Part shown: positions 22,815 to 30,739 of the stretch, piece after piece
Layout: each line of letters opens with the position of its first letter
Numbering within the stretch: the first letter of the stretch is position 1
Source: Romeriopsis navalis LEGE 11480
Lineage (GTDB): Bacteria; Cyanobacteriota; Cyanobacteriia; Leptolyngbyales; Leptolyngbyaceae
DNA length: 32,429 nt
Reading direction: 5' to 3'
NCBI RefSeq assembly: GCF_015207035.1
Contig: NZ_JADEXQ010000071.1
Location: 1-32,429, forward strand
Position numbers and translations under genes: made by a program
Notes under the pieces: generated by a model
Database searches by the model: none
Told to the model about the DNA's origin: nothing
The model's input: only the letters and a program-made list of their open reading frames with translations

Positions 22815-23798
22815 CTAAAACTGAAAATTTGACAGAATCGACTTGGCATCTTGTCCCAATGGCCCATCGCCCTTCTCTGTGGAGAGGGTCACGTTTAAGT
22901 GCACAACATGCTTACCGTCAGGGGTGGGAAACATCACATTGCGCATGGTGTAAAGTCCAGATGCCGCAAATTCGATGCCTTTTTGTCCAGCCACTGTTGT
23001 TTGCTTGGTTTTCCCCTCGACATCGAAGCCAAGCCCGTCACGAACTTTGGCGAGTGATCGGCCCTTCGGATTTTTGTAAACAGAAATACTGATGTAAGGC
23101 GGCTCCGGCTCATTTTTGTCTTCGACGCGGCGTAAATAGATATAGTCGTTCAGATTATTCTCGTTCGTCGTCAAGTTGTAATTCTGCGGATAAGCAAACT
23201 TAAACCCAAAGCGACCGCTGGCATAGGTATTGGGTGTTGGGACTGGCACTGCTGGTTTGACGGCCACGATCGGTTTGCCATGCTCCTTGGAAAGCTGACG
23301 CAATCCCGCCGTAATGCCGCCATCGATACAGGCTTTATCCAGGGCTTCGGGTGCCAGATTGTTGGCAAACCATGTGCCGGAAAGGGCTTTGGGGAGGTTC
23401 TTTAATACTGCTGGGTCTTCTGCCTCCACGACTTGCGATCGCAGTTGTTTTTCCCCTGGACGAATCGTCACGCCATTGAGTGGCACCAGGTAGGTGTTAT
23501 CCGTAAACGGTTCGCCCATAATTTTGTAGCGATACAGAAAAGCGGTTCGCGCCATACCGCCCAATGCATCTCTGGTCCAACAGGCATAGCCCAAACGTTG
23601 TGGGGGATTATTTTGGCCGGGTTTGAGTCCAGTCAGATCGATGGGATTGGTAAACCGCCAGCTCAAGGCAGCCCCGCCACCAAGATTTTGGCCACTATAG
23701 GTGTTGGCGATCGCCCCTTCCGGTGCGATTCCTAGGGATCCCAAAACCATCAGACAGGCAATATGAATTCGTCTAGACATAGCCGATGAGATTCTCAT
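22815..23798 (-). CDS. Exported protein with a PsbP/Mog1-like C-terminal region
   Basis: The 327-residue protein has a signal peptide (hydrophobic about residues 11-30, probable cleavage after EGAIA). The mature N-terminal domain (GGGAALSWRFTNPIDLTG, GYACWTRDAL) has no family that I recognise. After a Pro/Val linker (KPAVPVPTPN) comes a C-terminal domain of about 140 residues beginning FGFKFAYPQNYNL, continuing PPYISISVYKNPKG and VAGQKGIEFAASGLYT, and ending ILSNFQF. This strand order resembles the PsbP/Mog1/DUF1795 fold, in which members start with a 'fsfsyP' strand and end 'ilnSF.f'. The resemblance is by eye and moderate. An internal ATG at 23780 would also leave a usable signal peptide. 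It lies downstream of the VWD gene in the same direction. Confidence 0.78.
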   Translation of the reverse strand: MRISSAMSRRIHIACLMVLGSLGIAPEGAIANTYSGQNLGGGAALSWRFTNPIDLTGLKPGQNNPPQRLGYACWTRDALGGMARTAFLYRYKIMGEPFTDNTYLVPLNGVTIRPGEKQLRSQVVEAEDPAVLKNLPKALSGTWFANNLAPEALDKACIDGGITAGLRQLSKEHGKPIVAVKPAVPVPTPNTYASGRFGFKFAYPQNYNLTTNENNLNDYIYLRRVEDKNEPEPPYISISVYKNPKGRSLAKVRDGLGFDVEGKTKQTTVAGQKGIEFAASGLYTMRNVMFPTPDGKHVVHLNVTLSTEKGDGPLGQDAKSILSNFQF

Positions 23799-23887
23799 TG
23801 GAACGTACAGTGCTTACAACATAGAATTCCCACGCTGTTCCCGAAATTTGGTTATCGGCTGTAAAACGATTAACCCGGCCGAATAAA

Positions 23888-23920
23888 TATCCCCGATCGC
23901 CAAAATGACCATCGGGGATA
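23888..23920 (-). terminator. Minus-strand terminator after the VWD protein gene
   Basis: TATCCCCGAT (23888-23897) pairs perfectly with ATCGGGGATA (23911-23920) around a 13-base loop. On the minus strand TTTATTC follows. It lies 40 bases after the VWD gene stop. Confidence 0.75.
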
Positions 23921-23959
23921 GCCTGAATTGACTCAAGCTAATTTATTCAAGTTTGGCGG

Positions 23960-25276
23960 TTAGCGGCAGCCGATAAACGGCAGGCAAACTTTTGGACGGA
24001 CTTGATCAATCACGCGATCGACCGCTTGATCCACGGTGGGAATCCCTAAGCCCGGAAATAATTCCTGGGCGGTACGGAGGTAACTATTGACCTGGGCCGT
24101 AGTCCGAGCAAAGCCTGACATCCCAGAAAATCCGACGTCAAAAATACAGCCTTCTAACGTGTCGGCTGGTACTCGTGCCTGCTGGCAGGTTTTCCGGGCT
24201 GCGTTAATCCGCTGGCGCCCCAACATATTTAAGGTCAGATAGTCCTTGGGAAAGGCCATATTCACAAAGCTTGCAGTTGTGCGGCCTGCCGGATAGTCGA
24301 ATAGCGACTCTGCCGCTGATACACGCCAGCTGTTGCCAAACTCTTTGTACATTTGCTTAAAGTACAAGCGCTCGGCACCGCTGAGTGAAACGGGACCCGA
24401 ATTTAATCCGGCAAAGCTCAGGGCTTTACGCACATCACCATAGCTTGATCGCTCCGGCAAAACGCCTTTGCCGCGAATCTGCAGGTCATCCTTGGGATCG
24501 CCATTGAAGTTGCCGAGCAAGCCCTGTACTTGATTGCGCTGAGAGCTGGGCACAAATACCGCGATATTGAAGAATGATTGTTGGCTGACGGTGGATTTTG
24601 CCGCAGTGACTTTCTCGCCAGTTGGCGAGTTGATTACATAAACGTTGCCTTTTAAGGCGATCGCCCCGCCCGTGGGCAGTTTGACTGGGGTTGAACCGAC
24701 TTCTAACGGTTTGCCATTGACCCAAACCACGTGGTTACGATCGCCATCGGGGAAATCTTGGGCATATAAACCGACCCGATCACCACAAATCTGCATAGCG
24801 ACGGCACTATTCAGCGATAGTGATTCGCGCACTGCAGCATGCCGAGCTTGGACCTTAAAGGAATTATTCTGTGAGTCGATCAGCCCGAACTCGCCGACTG
24901 CTTGGAAGCTATAGCGTTTGCCATCCAAGGTTTTAAAGTGAGGGTCGCCATAGCTCCGACCTTGGACTAAATCACCACTGGCGGTCAGTTGGCAGCTGGT
25001 GGGTGGTTTGACCACGGGGTCGCTGGGTCTCGTTGTCGGTGTAACGGTATCGGTGTCGGTTGTTTCTGTTGGCGAAGCCTCAAAAATTTGCTCGACATCG
25101 AGTCCACTCGGAATTTGTGCTTGAGCCAAAAGCTCACCGCCGATCGAGGGTGTCCCCAGCATCAGTCCACTGAGCATGACGGCGATCCCTCGCCGCAGTA
25201 GACCTTCTATACCGATCGCCAATGCGACACCCACCAGAACTAAAATATAGCGGCGAAATTGTCTAAATTTTTGCAT
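23960..25276 (-). CDS. Exported protein with a von Willebrand factor type D domain
   Basis: VWD domains are extracellular modules best known from animal mucins and von Willebrand factor and rarer in bacteria. This 438-residue protein has a basic N terminus with hydrophobic segments (about 11-26 and 31-50, ending GELLAQAQ), consistent with export or anchoring. A Thr/Pro/Asp-rich spacer follows (about 65-93). The VWD core starts at YGDPHFKTLDGKRYSFQAVG (about 109-128), the family hallmark, and closes with VQGLLGNFNGDPKDDL (about 250-265). The C-terminal 130 residues contain FGNSWRVSAAESLFDY, KTCQQARVP, EGCIFDVGFSGMSGFA and a final CLPFIGC. I associate these with the segment that commonly follows bacterial VWD domains. 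Several cysteines could form disulphides. It is co-directional with the exported protein downstream, but a terminator separates them. Confidence 0.9.
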   Translation of the reverse strand: MQKFRQFRRYILVLVGVALAIGIEGLLRRGIAVMLSGLMLGTPSIGGELLAQAQIPSGLDVEQIFEASPTETTDTDTVTPTTRPSDPVVKPPTSCQLTASGDLVQGRSYGDPHFKTLDGKRYSFQAVGEFGLIDSQNNSFKVQARHAAVRESLSLNSAVAMQICGDRVGLYAQDFPDGDRNHVVWVNGKPLEVGSTPVKLPTGGAIALKGNVYVINSPTGEKVTAAKSTVSQQSFFNIAVFVPSSQRNQVQGLLGNFNGDPKDDLQIRGKGVLPERSSYGDVRKALSFAGLNSGPVSLSGAERLYFKQMYKEFGNSWRVSAAESLFDYPAGRTTASFVNMAFPKDYLTLNMLGRQRINAARKTCQQARVPADTLEGCIFDVGFSGMSGFARTTAQVNSYLRTAQELFPGLGIPTVDQAVDRVIDQVRPKVCLPFIGCR

Positions 25277-25438
25277 AAACGCTGGATCTTGTTGAAGTGG
25301 TCCTGAATCTAATCATTAGGTTTCCCCGATGCGGATGAATTGCTGCGGGGATGACGCTAATGCTTCTTTCAGAACTGACCTACGTTGTATCCGGAAAGGT
25401 TTATGCAATGAAACGGTCGATTGTCGGGCACTAGTGGC

Positions 25439-26098
25439 CTAATTCCGCGCCGTGTTATTGGGGTTATTCCCCTTACTGATCGCATCGCGAATATCGGCTA
25501 AATCGATAAACCGATCGGCTAGATTAATCAAATTGTCGTTGGTCATTGAGCGCAGGCTGACCAGCTCAACTTTGACCCCACGATAGGTAATGGCATTGAC
25601 CACATAGGACAGGTCACCATCTCCGCTAAGCAAAATCAGCGTATCGCAATAATTGGCCAGACTCAGCATATCAACGGCCATCTCGACACTGACGTTGGCT
25701 TTTTTCGAGCCATCGGGCATATGGATTAGCTCCTTTGTAATCACCCGATAACCATGTCGCCGTAGCCATAGAATAAAGCCTTGTTGCTTATCATTATGGC
25801 GATCGACCCCCGTATAGAAATAGGGCCGCAGCAAACGTCGCCCGTCCACGAGTTGGCTGAGTAGTTTGGTGTAGTCAATTTCGATTTGTAGATGGACGGC
25901 GGCGTAAAACAGATTGGCTCCATCAATAAAAATGGCAATCCGATCACGGGTGGGACTTACAGGGGATGTACTATCGCGCAGTAGCTCTAGATCCGCTGGT
26001 GCTTCATCATCAGTTGATTGTTTGATCAAAGGGTCCTGATTGCTCTTCGCTCCGTTTTCTTTTGATTCGTTACTTTCTGACATGCGGCGCTCGGCCAT
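25439..26098 (-). CDS. LabA-like NYN domain protein (DUF88)
   Basis: NYN domains share the PIN-like nuclease fold. In Synechococcus elongatus the LabA protein of this family is needed for negative feedback in circadian output. The 219-residue protein is placed at ATG 26098 because GGAGG lies 7 bases upstream (26106-26110); the frame extends upstream but without such support. The N-terminal 50 residues are polar and disordered. The NYN domain begins RIAIFIDGANLFYAAV with the first acidic residue, followed by RPYFYTGVDRHNDKQQGF, VEMAVDMLSLANYCDTLILL and SGDGDLSYVVNAI with the SGDxD active-site motif. Metal-binding acids are all present, so nuclease activity is possible. Being LabA itself, rather than one of its paralogues, cannot be decided here. 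Confidence 0.9.
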   Translation of the reverse strand: MAERRMSESNESKENGAKSNQDPLIKQSTDDEAPADLELLRDSTSPVSPTRDRIAIFIDGANLFYAAVHLQIEIDYTKLLSQLVDGRRLLRPYFYTGVDRHNDKQQGFILWLRRHGYRVITKELIHMPDGSKKANVSVEMAVDMLSLANYCDTLILLSGDGDLSYVVNAITYRGVKVELVSLRSMTNDNLINLADRFIDLADIRDAISKGNNPNNTARN

Positions 26099-26691
26099 CT
26101 CGTAACCTCCAATCCCCAACGAAGCATGACATTTATACAGCGAGTCTAAGCACAATAAAAAATCTCCATCCCTGTCAAAACAACAGGTGGAGCCATACCG
26201 TTACGAATTCGCGGGGGAAGGAATGTTCTTAAAAAGGGGAGTGATCGTGCGTTTGTTGCAGTAACTAAGGCTGAAACTATGGCAGTCTCAGACCTTGTAC
26301 TCAACTCGGCGCATAGCATTGCTATAGACACCTTGACCAGTCATAAAATTGTTGATGTTAAAAAACCCGCACCCAGCGAAATTCGCTAGTGTCGGGAGTA
26401 CAACCCCACGCAAAGGCTCAAAATGCACATCTGCGTAACGGCCCAACCGATGCGCAGCTATTGCCATTAAAAATGGTCAAAGCAGTCATCTAAGGGTTTG
26501 GGTGAAACGGAAGTTTTTATGGTTTTTTATTCTTATGAGCAGATCCTAAAAGGTCTAACTCAGGCACGGATCACAAAGAGATAAGTCTTCACTCACCGCA
26601 ACATTTCGTTATTATTCCACAACTTGGCAGTTTCTGGATGGGTTTCTAAATTTGGTGATGTTGCGTCAGTCCACGCATGTTCATCCGGTTT
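26099..26691. other. Intergenic region between the DUF2993 and LabA-like genes
   Basis: About 590 bases on the path from the DUF2993 gene to the LabA-like gene, both on the minus strand. It holds a probable terminator at 26360-26396 and, to its left, the promoter region of the LabA-like gene. Short frames here show no family features, and I see no RNA gene. Confidence 0.4.
26360..26396 (-). terminator. Imperfect minus-strand terminator after DUF2993
   Basis: CCCG-CAC-AGCG (26366-26378) pairs, with small bulges, with CGCT-GTG-CGGG (26384-26396) around a short loop. On the minus strand six Ts follow (complement of 26360-26365). It is about 300 bases beyond the DUF2993 stop. Confidence 0.6.
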
Positions 26692-27438
26692 TTACGCGGG
26701 TCGTACGAGGAGTTGTCCGGTACAAATAATTTGCGATTCAGCGATCGTTAATGTGGTTAATTCCGTATCCCCCAGATCAAATTCATATCCGTCGAGTTCT
26801 TTGAGTGGTAGTCCCCGTTTGGCCTTGAAGTGGGGTATCCATTGGGGTTGGTGTAGCGTGAGTCGATCTGGTTGAGGCAATTTCAGCCCCGATCGAATGG
26901 CAATTTCGGTGGCTTGACCCGTTTGCGAAATCAGATCAGCGCGGAGGGTCAGGACATCCGGGCGCAGCCGCATTTTGAGATTTTGCAGATTCAAACTCTC
27001 GGTATCAGTGTCGCTGCCGATGGCGCTCGATTTCAGGAGGTCAAGCAAAAATAATTTGATCGCGTCGGCGAGCAGTGGGGCCGCTAGGGACTGATTCAGA
27101 TCTGCTTCATTCAGCTGAATTGTGCCAGTTACAGGAATCGGTTCGAGTAATTGCAGTGCTTGGCCGCGAATCACCTGCTTTAAATTAACGCGGATATTAC
27201 TGCCGGTTAAATCCACATCACTTAAATGGAGTCCTTGATAAACCGCTTGTTGGGCGAGCAGTGTCACTTGGGGAATGGTGCCGGATAAGAGTTGGCGATC
27301 GCCAGCATTAATCGCCACCTGTAACTGTTCAACTGATTCGACTTGTGATTTTAACCAAAGCTGCACGGCGGGGCCGAGGACGCGACTAATAAGGCCTTTG
27401 GCCGGCGCGGCGTTGATTGGCGTATTCGAATCTCCCAT
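26692..27438 (-). CDS. DUF2993 (LmeA-type phospholipid-binding) protein
   Basis: The 248-residue protein is of the DUF2993 family, whose actinobacterial member LmeA binds phospholipids. Typical features are the early LISRVLGPAVQLWLKSQV segment, VEQLQVAINAGDRQLLSGTI, a strand-rich middle with QGLHLSDVDLTGSNIRVNL, VTGTIQLNEADLNQSLAAPL, and a C-terminal strand set (MRLRPDVLTLRADLIS, TTLTIAESQIICTGQLLVRP). No signal peptide is seen: the N terminus is MGDSNTPINAAPAKG, so it may stay cytoplasmic or peripheral to membranes. It starts at an ATG without a strong ribosome binding site. It is divergent from the DUF4912 gene across a region with two large stem-loops. Confidence 0.88.
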   Translation of the reverse strand: MGDSNTPINAAPAKGLISRVLGPAVQLWLKSQVESVEQLQVAINAGDRQLLSGTIPQVTLLAQQAVYQGLHLSDVDLTGSNIRVNLKQVIRGQALQLLEPIPVTGTIQLNEADLNQSLAAPLLADAIKLFLLDLLKSSAIGSDTDTESLNLQNLKMRLRPDVLTLRADLISQTGQATEIAIRSGLKLPQPDRLTLHQPQWIPHFKAKRGLPLKELDGYEFDLGDTELTTLTIAESQIICTGQLLVRPA

Positions 27439-27533
27439 GGGGTTGGCTTCCGTAAATCAGTGCAGTTTAGCGAGGGCAATTTTGTGATCCTACCGCCTCA
27501 GCAGTCTAGCGGAAATTGTCAGTTGCCTGATGT

Positions 27534-27629
27534 TTTCGCGTATTGTCTTGATTTCATGACAATACGCGAAAGGTTTGGGGATCGTTGGCCTTAAAAGTGA
27601 TGAAATCATGACATCTTGATCCCCAAACC
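27534..27629. repeat. Two adjacent stem-loops with complementary loops, divergent intergenic region
   Basis: Hairpin A has a 14-bp perfect stem (27534-27547 with 27558-27571) and a 10-base loop. Hairpin B starts at the next base: a 12-bp perfect stem (GGTTTGGGGATC 27572-27583 with its complement 27618-27629) and a 34-base loop. The loop of A (TGATTTCAT, 27549-27557) is exactly complementary to ATGAAATCA (27600-27608) in the loop of B, so a loop-loop contact is possible. No T-run follows on either strand. It lies between the starts of the DUF2993 and DUF4912 genes, roughly 145-240 bases upstream of the latter. The rest of the 336-base gap shows no gene. Confidence 0.75.
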
Positions 27630-27774
27630 CCCAATAAATACGTCGATCGTGAGTTTAATTACTCATTTAGGGGTTGATCTGCAGCCATGGTTGGCCCATT
27701 ATGGAGATCAGTAACAAGCAACTAGCGATCCCCAAATCGACTAATCTACGCATTTAAATGCTGAGGTGCCCAAT

Positions 27775-28971
27775 ATGTTTAGTAATAGTCTTCCCTTGAC
27801 CGAAATGACCCTACGGCAATTGCGTCGTGTGGCAAGTCTTCTGGGTATTTCTCGTTATAGTCGGATGCGTAAGGATCAGCTGCTTGCCTCGATCGTAGAG
27901 AAACAAGGTGATACGGATGCTCAGACTATGGTAGAGACAGCGAAGAAGGATACGGATACAACTGTCGATGTTGCTTTGGCGGATGTGGATGCGGCGTTAC
28001 CGGATTTGCCAGGGGGCTACGGTGCGAGTCAGATTTTCTTGATGCCGCGTGATCCGCAGTGGGCTTACGCTTACTGGGATGTGGCGAACGAGCGTAAGGA
28101 AGAGTTGCGTCAGCAAGGTGGCCAGCAATTGGCGCTACGTTTGTACGATGTCACTGGAATTGATATCAATAATCAGTCGCCTCACAACTTGCAAGAGTAT
28201 GGTTGTGATGAGATGACGCGTGAATGGTATTTGCCGATTCCGGTCAGCGATCGCGACTATATGTTGGAAATTGGTTATCGCACTTGGGATGGTCGCTGGT
28301 TGATGCTGGCACGTTCTGAGTCAATGCGGGTGCCGCCGGTATATCCCTCTGACTGGGTCGAAGATCACTTCGTTGCGGTTGATTGGGAGCAAGAGCTGCG
28401 TGGTCAAACGATTATGACCTTGGTGCCACCGAGTCAGAAGCCTGCGGCAACACCGGGTGCGATGCCCACTGCGCATGAATCAGTCTTCGGCATGGCAGCC
28501 GAGGCTGAAGCAATGCGGATGTCGGGTTCGCTCTACGGTTCGATGCAGCATATGCCGAGTTCGGCTCAGCCAATCGAATCCCTCAGCTCCTATGTCTTCC
28601 CTTCGGGCGTTGGCATGTGGGCGATGCCGAATGCTTCCGGCCTAACAATGTCGGGCGTCGGTATGGGTGCTTCGATGCCGCCGGTACAGCCGCGGAAGTT
28701 CTGGTTGATTGCCGATGCTGAGCTGATTGTTTACGGTGCAACTGAGCCAGATGCCACAGTCTATGTGGACGGTGAGCCGATCCAGCTCAACTCCGATGGA
28801 ACATTCCGGTTCCAGGTCTCTTTCCAGGATGGTCAACTCCGCTTCCCAATCTTCGCAGTAGCCGCTGATGGTGAGCAGAACCGGGCGATTCATATGGACT
28901 TCGAGCGCCAGACGCTAGAGCGCCGGACGAATACGAAGGAAGAAGCACAACTGGAATGGCTGCCGAACTAG
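27775..28971 (+). CDS. DUF4912 protein with N-terminal Rho-N/SAP-like helices and a C-terminal Ig-like domain
   Basis: This 398-residue modular protein is of unknown function. Residues 8-42 (LTEMTLRQLRRVASLLGISR, MRKDQLLASI) form the helix-extended-helix seen in Rho N-terminal and SAP-like nucleic acid-binding modules. DUF4912 follows at about 80-210, with SQIFLMPRDPQWAYAYWDV, LALRLYDVTGID, EWYLPIPVSDRDYMLEIGYR and VDWEQEL. A linker of about 80 residues is rich in Met, Ser, Gly and Pro. The C-terminal segment FWLIADAELIVYGATEPDAT, VYVDGEPIQLNSDGTFRFQV is a small bacterial Ig-like beta domain. The ATG at 27775 is preferred over GTG 27766 because GAGG (27763-27766) is then 8 bases upstream. No signal peptide or membrane helix. 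A terminator follows at 29047. Confidence 0.88.
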   Translation: MFSNSLPLTEMTLRQLRRVASLLGISRYSRMRKDQLLASIVEKQGDTDAQTMVETAKKDTDTTVDVALADVDAALPDLPGGYGASQIFLMPRDPQWAYAYWDVANERKEELRQQGGQQLALRLYDVTGIDINNQSPHNLQEYGCDEMTREWYLPIPVSDRDYMLEIGYRTWDGRWLMLARSESMRVPPVYPSDWVEDHFVAVDWEQELRGQTIMTLVPPSQKPAATPGAMPTAHESVFGMAAEAEAMRMSGSLYGSMQHMPSSAQPIESLSSYVFPSGVGMWAMPNASGLTMSGVGMGASMPPVQPRKFWLIADAELIVYGATEPDATVYVDGEPIQLNSDGTFRFQVSFQDGQLRFPIFAVAADGEQNRAIHMDFERQTLERRTNTKEEAQLEWLPN

Positions 28972-29046
28972 GCTGATGTTGCCAGCTCGGGAAATTCCAG
29001 GGTTGGCGCACGAGTTGTTTCAGTTGTTCAGTTATAACTGCTTGAG

Positions 29047-29077
29047 AATCCCTCACCATTTATGGTGGGGGATTTTT
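29047..29077 (+). terminator. Terminator of the DUF4912 gene
   Basis: AATCCCTCACCA (29047-29058) pairs with TGGTGGGGGATT (29063-29074), with one wobble and a 4-base loop, ending in TTTTT. It lies 75 bases after the stop. Confidence 0.88.
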
Positions 29078-29143
29078 GGGGTCCTATGCGCCTGCATGCG
29101 AGAATAGGACGATTTCCAGCGCTGTTTATTTCTTGTTTGTTGC

Positions 29144-29710
29144 ATGACTCCCCAAGAACTTCCGAATACCTTGGCTGCTTTATTTGGCGATGCCGTTCAA
29201 ACCTTAGCGCCCGGTTCCTATCAGGTCGAAACCGAAGGGTTTCGGATGCTGGTGCTGTTATCTCAAGAGCAGGATTGGTTACGGGTGTTGTTGCCCGTTG
29301 CGCCCGCGATCGAAGCGATGCCATTTATGGAAGAATTGCTGGCGGCCAATTTCGATCGCACATTAGAAACCCGTTATGCGTTGCATCAAGACTTGCTCTG
29401 GGGGGTATTTCAGCATGGTTTAGAGGGTTTGACAGAAGCGGATTTGGGGCTGGCAATTCAGCGATTGGTGGAGTTACATCAACAGGGGATTGATCAGATT
29501 TTTGCGACCTTTGCGGAAAAGCGGGTGCGTGAGATTATCAAAGCGGCCAAGCAGCAGGGCCAAACTTTTGAAGCAACGCTACAAACCCTCGATCGGTTCT
29601 ACGAAGAAGGTGTTATGGGCGATATCGCCGATGCGCCAGAAGAGCGGGAGCAGATGATGCGATCGTGGCATCACCAGCTAGAAAGACTTTGGGATGACGT
29701 AGAGCCATAA
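29144..29710 (+). CDS. Conserved-looking protein, CesT/YbjN-like N-terminal pattern
   Basis: The 188-residue soluble protein has a first half that alternates strands and helices: YQVETEGFRMLVLLSQEQDW, LRVLLPVAPAIEAMPFMEEL, LAANFDRTLETRYALHQDLL, WGVFQHGLEGLTEADLGLAI. This pattern resembles the secretion-chaperone-like fold (CesT/YbjN), though by eye only. The second half is a long helical region with many charged residues (IFATFAEKRVREIIKAAKQQ, REQMMRSWHHQLERLWDDVE). No membrane segment or catalytic motif is apparent. It is a single gene after the DUF4912 terminator. The start is the first ATG in frame; its ribosome binding site is weak. Probable role unknown, possibly a protein-binding factor. 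Confidence 0.75.
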   Translation: MTPQELPNTLAALFGDAVQTLAPGSYQVETEGFRMLVLLSQEQDWLRVLLPVAPAIEAMPFMEELLAANFDRTLETRYALHQDLLWGVFQHGLEGLTEADLGLAIQRLVELHQQGIDQIFATFAEKRVREIIKAAKQQGQTFEATLQTLDRFYEEGVMGDIADAPEEREQMMRSWHHQLERLWDDVEP

Positions 29711-30015
29711 TTTTCAGCTTGTTGGCCGCCGATATCCGACTGCGATGTGGACTGTAATGAATTGCCTTGGTCTGTTTCGCGTTGAGGCCGTTGGTGACGC
29801 TTGGGGGTGATCAGGAATGGTGATTGGTTGATGTATTAATGATCACCATCTTGATTGCATCTTGTTAAAAATACGGATTAGCCGCGTCATTTTGGGCATG
29901 CTTACCTACAATGCAATTGCTATCGCTCCGTTTCGGGTTTATCTGCATAAGATAGCGACGCGGTGAAGATAGTCTGTAGGACACACGTGAGATTCATTCA
30001 CACTAAAGATTTGCT
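29711..30015. other. Intergenic region
   Basis: About 305 bases. It contains a small inverted repeat (ATGGTGAT 29817-29824 with ATCACCAT 29842-29849), which may belong to the end of the previous gene, and the promoter region of the DUF5684 gene. No RNA gene could be supported. Confidence 0.4.
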
Positions 30016-30471
30016 ATGACAAACTTAACGACCCTTCTCCTCAACACTGGTATTGTCGATGCGATGCCAACGCTATTAGCTCAAACTTCTTCATATCCCT
30101 CCAGTGGCGAAGCCGCGGCTGTTTCTGCTGGTGCTAATCTCGTTTCACTGCTGTTTTATGCGGTCATCTATGCGTTCACAAGTTTTTGTGGCATGAAGAT
30201 TCTACAGACGTTGAACTATGAAAATGCTTGGTTGGCTTGGGTGCCCATCGGTAATGTATATGCTTACTTGGAAGCTGGAGAGCAAGATCAGCCCATTGTC
30301 TGGACGATCGTTTCCTTGATTCCTTGTGTGGGTTTGATTTCGTTGATTAAGATCATTCCGGCCTGGATTAATATCTGTAACCAGCTGGGTAAGACACCAA
30401 TGATCCTATGGGCGATTTTGGTGCCTTGCTTAGGGCCGTTCATTGTCTTTGGTTACTTGGCATTTGCCTAG
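30016..30471 (+). CDS. DUF5684 family membrane protein
   Basis: The 151-residue integral membrane protein has about three helices in its core: LVSLLFYAVIYAFTSFCGMK (42-61), a second at WTIVSLIPCVGLISLIKIIP, and a third at MILWAILVPCLGPFIVFGYL. The sequence around NYENAWLAWVPIGNVYAY and AWINICNQLGKTP is what I recognise as DUF5684, a family in which this conserved W-P-x-x-N motif recurs. The first 40 residues are polar to weakly hydrophobic. Function is unknown. The gene starts a tight run of plus-strand genes; the next begins 40 bases after its stop. Confidence 0.8.
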   Translation: MTNLTTLLLNTGIVDAMPTLLAQTSSYPSSGEAAAVSAGANLVSLLFYAVIYAFTSFCGMKILQTLNYENAWLAWVPIGNVYAYLEAGEQDQPIVWTIVSLIPCVGLISLIKIIPAWINICNQLGKTPMILWAILVPCLGPFIVFGYLAFA

Positions 30472-30511
30472 CAACCAGCGGATCGGTTGATTTTTGTGAG
30501 GATCGTAATCG

Positions 30512-30715
30512 ATGAAATTGAAGCAGCGAAAAACGCTTTTTCTGATCTTGATGACGCTAGCTGCCGGTGGTTCTATGACCCTGTATGGCTCGCTGGATGG
30601 CAGTTTTATGAGCAAGACAATGCAGATTGTGGTACTACAACAACTTGTTGGGGCTGCAATTTATTTGAGTTGTTTTGGGCCAAATTTAGTTCGTTCGAAA
30701 TCACCCTTTGAATAG
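30512..30715 (+). CDS. Small membrane protein
   Basis: This 67-residue peptide has a basic N terminus (MKLKQRK), a hydrophobic segment FLILMTLAAGGSM (9-21) and a second one QIVVLQQLVGAAIYLSCFGP (38-57), ending in a charged tail. GAGG (30498-30501) lies about 10 bases before the ATG. It fits between DUF5684 and DUF2752 with short gaps (40 and 24 bases), which supports co-transcription. I do not recognise the family. It could be a small membrane factor acting with one of its neighbours, but that is inference. Confidence 0.62.
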   Translation: MKLKQRKTLFLILMTLAAGGSMTLYGSLDGSFMSKTMQIVVLQQLVGAAIYLSCFGPNLVRSKSPFE

Positions 30716-30739
30716 CGGCATCGTTGACTGTTTGGCTTT

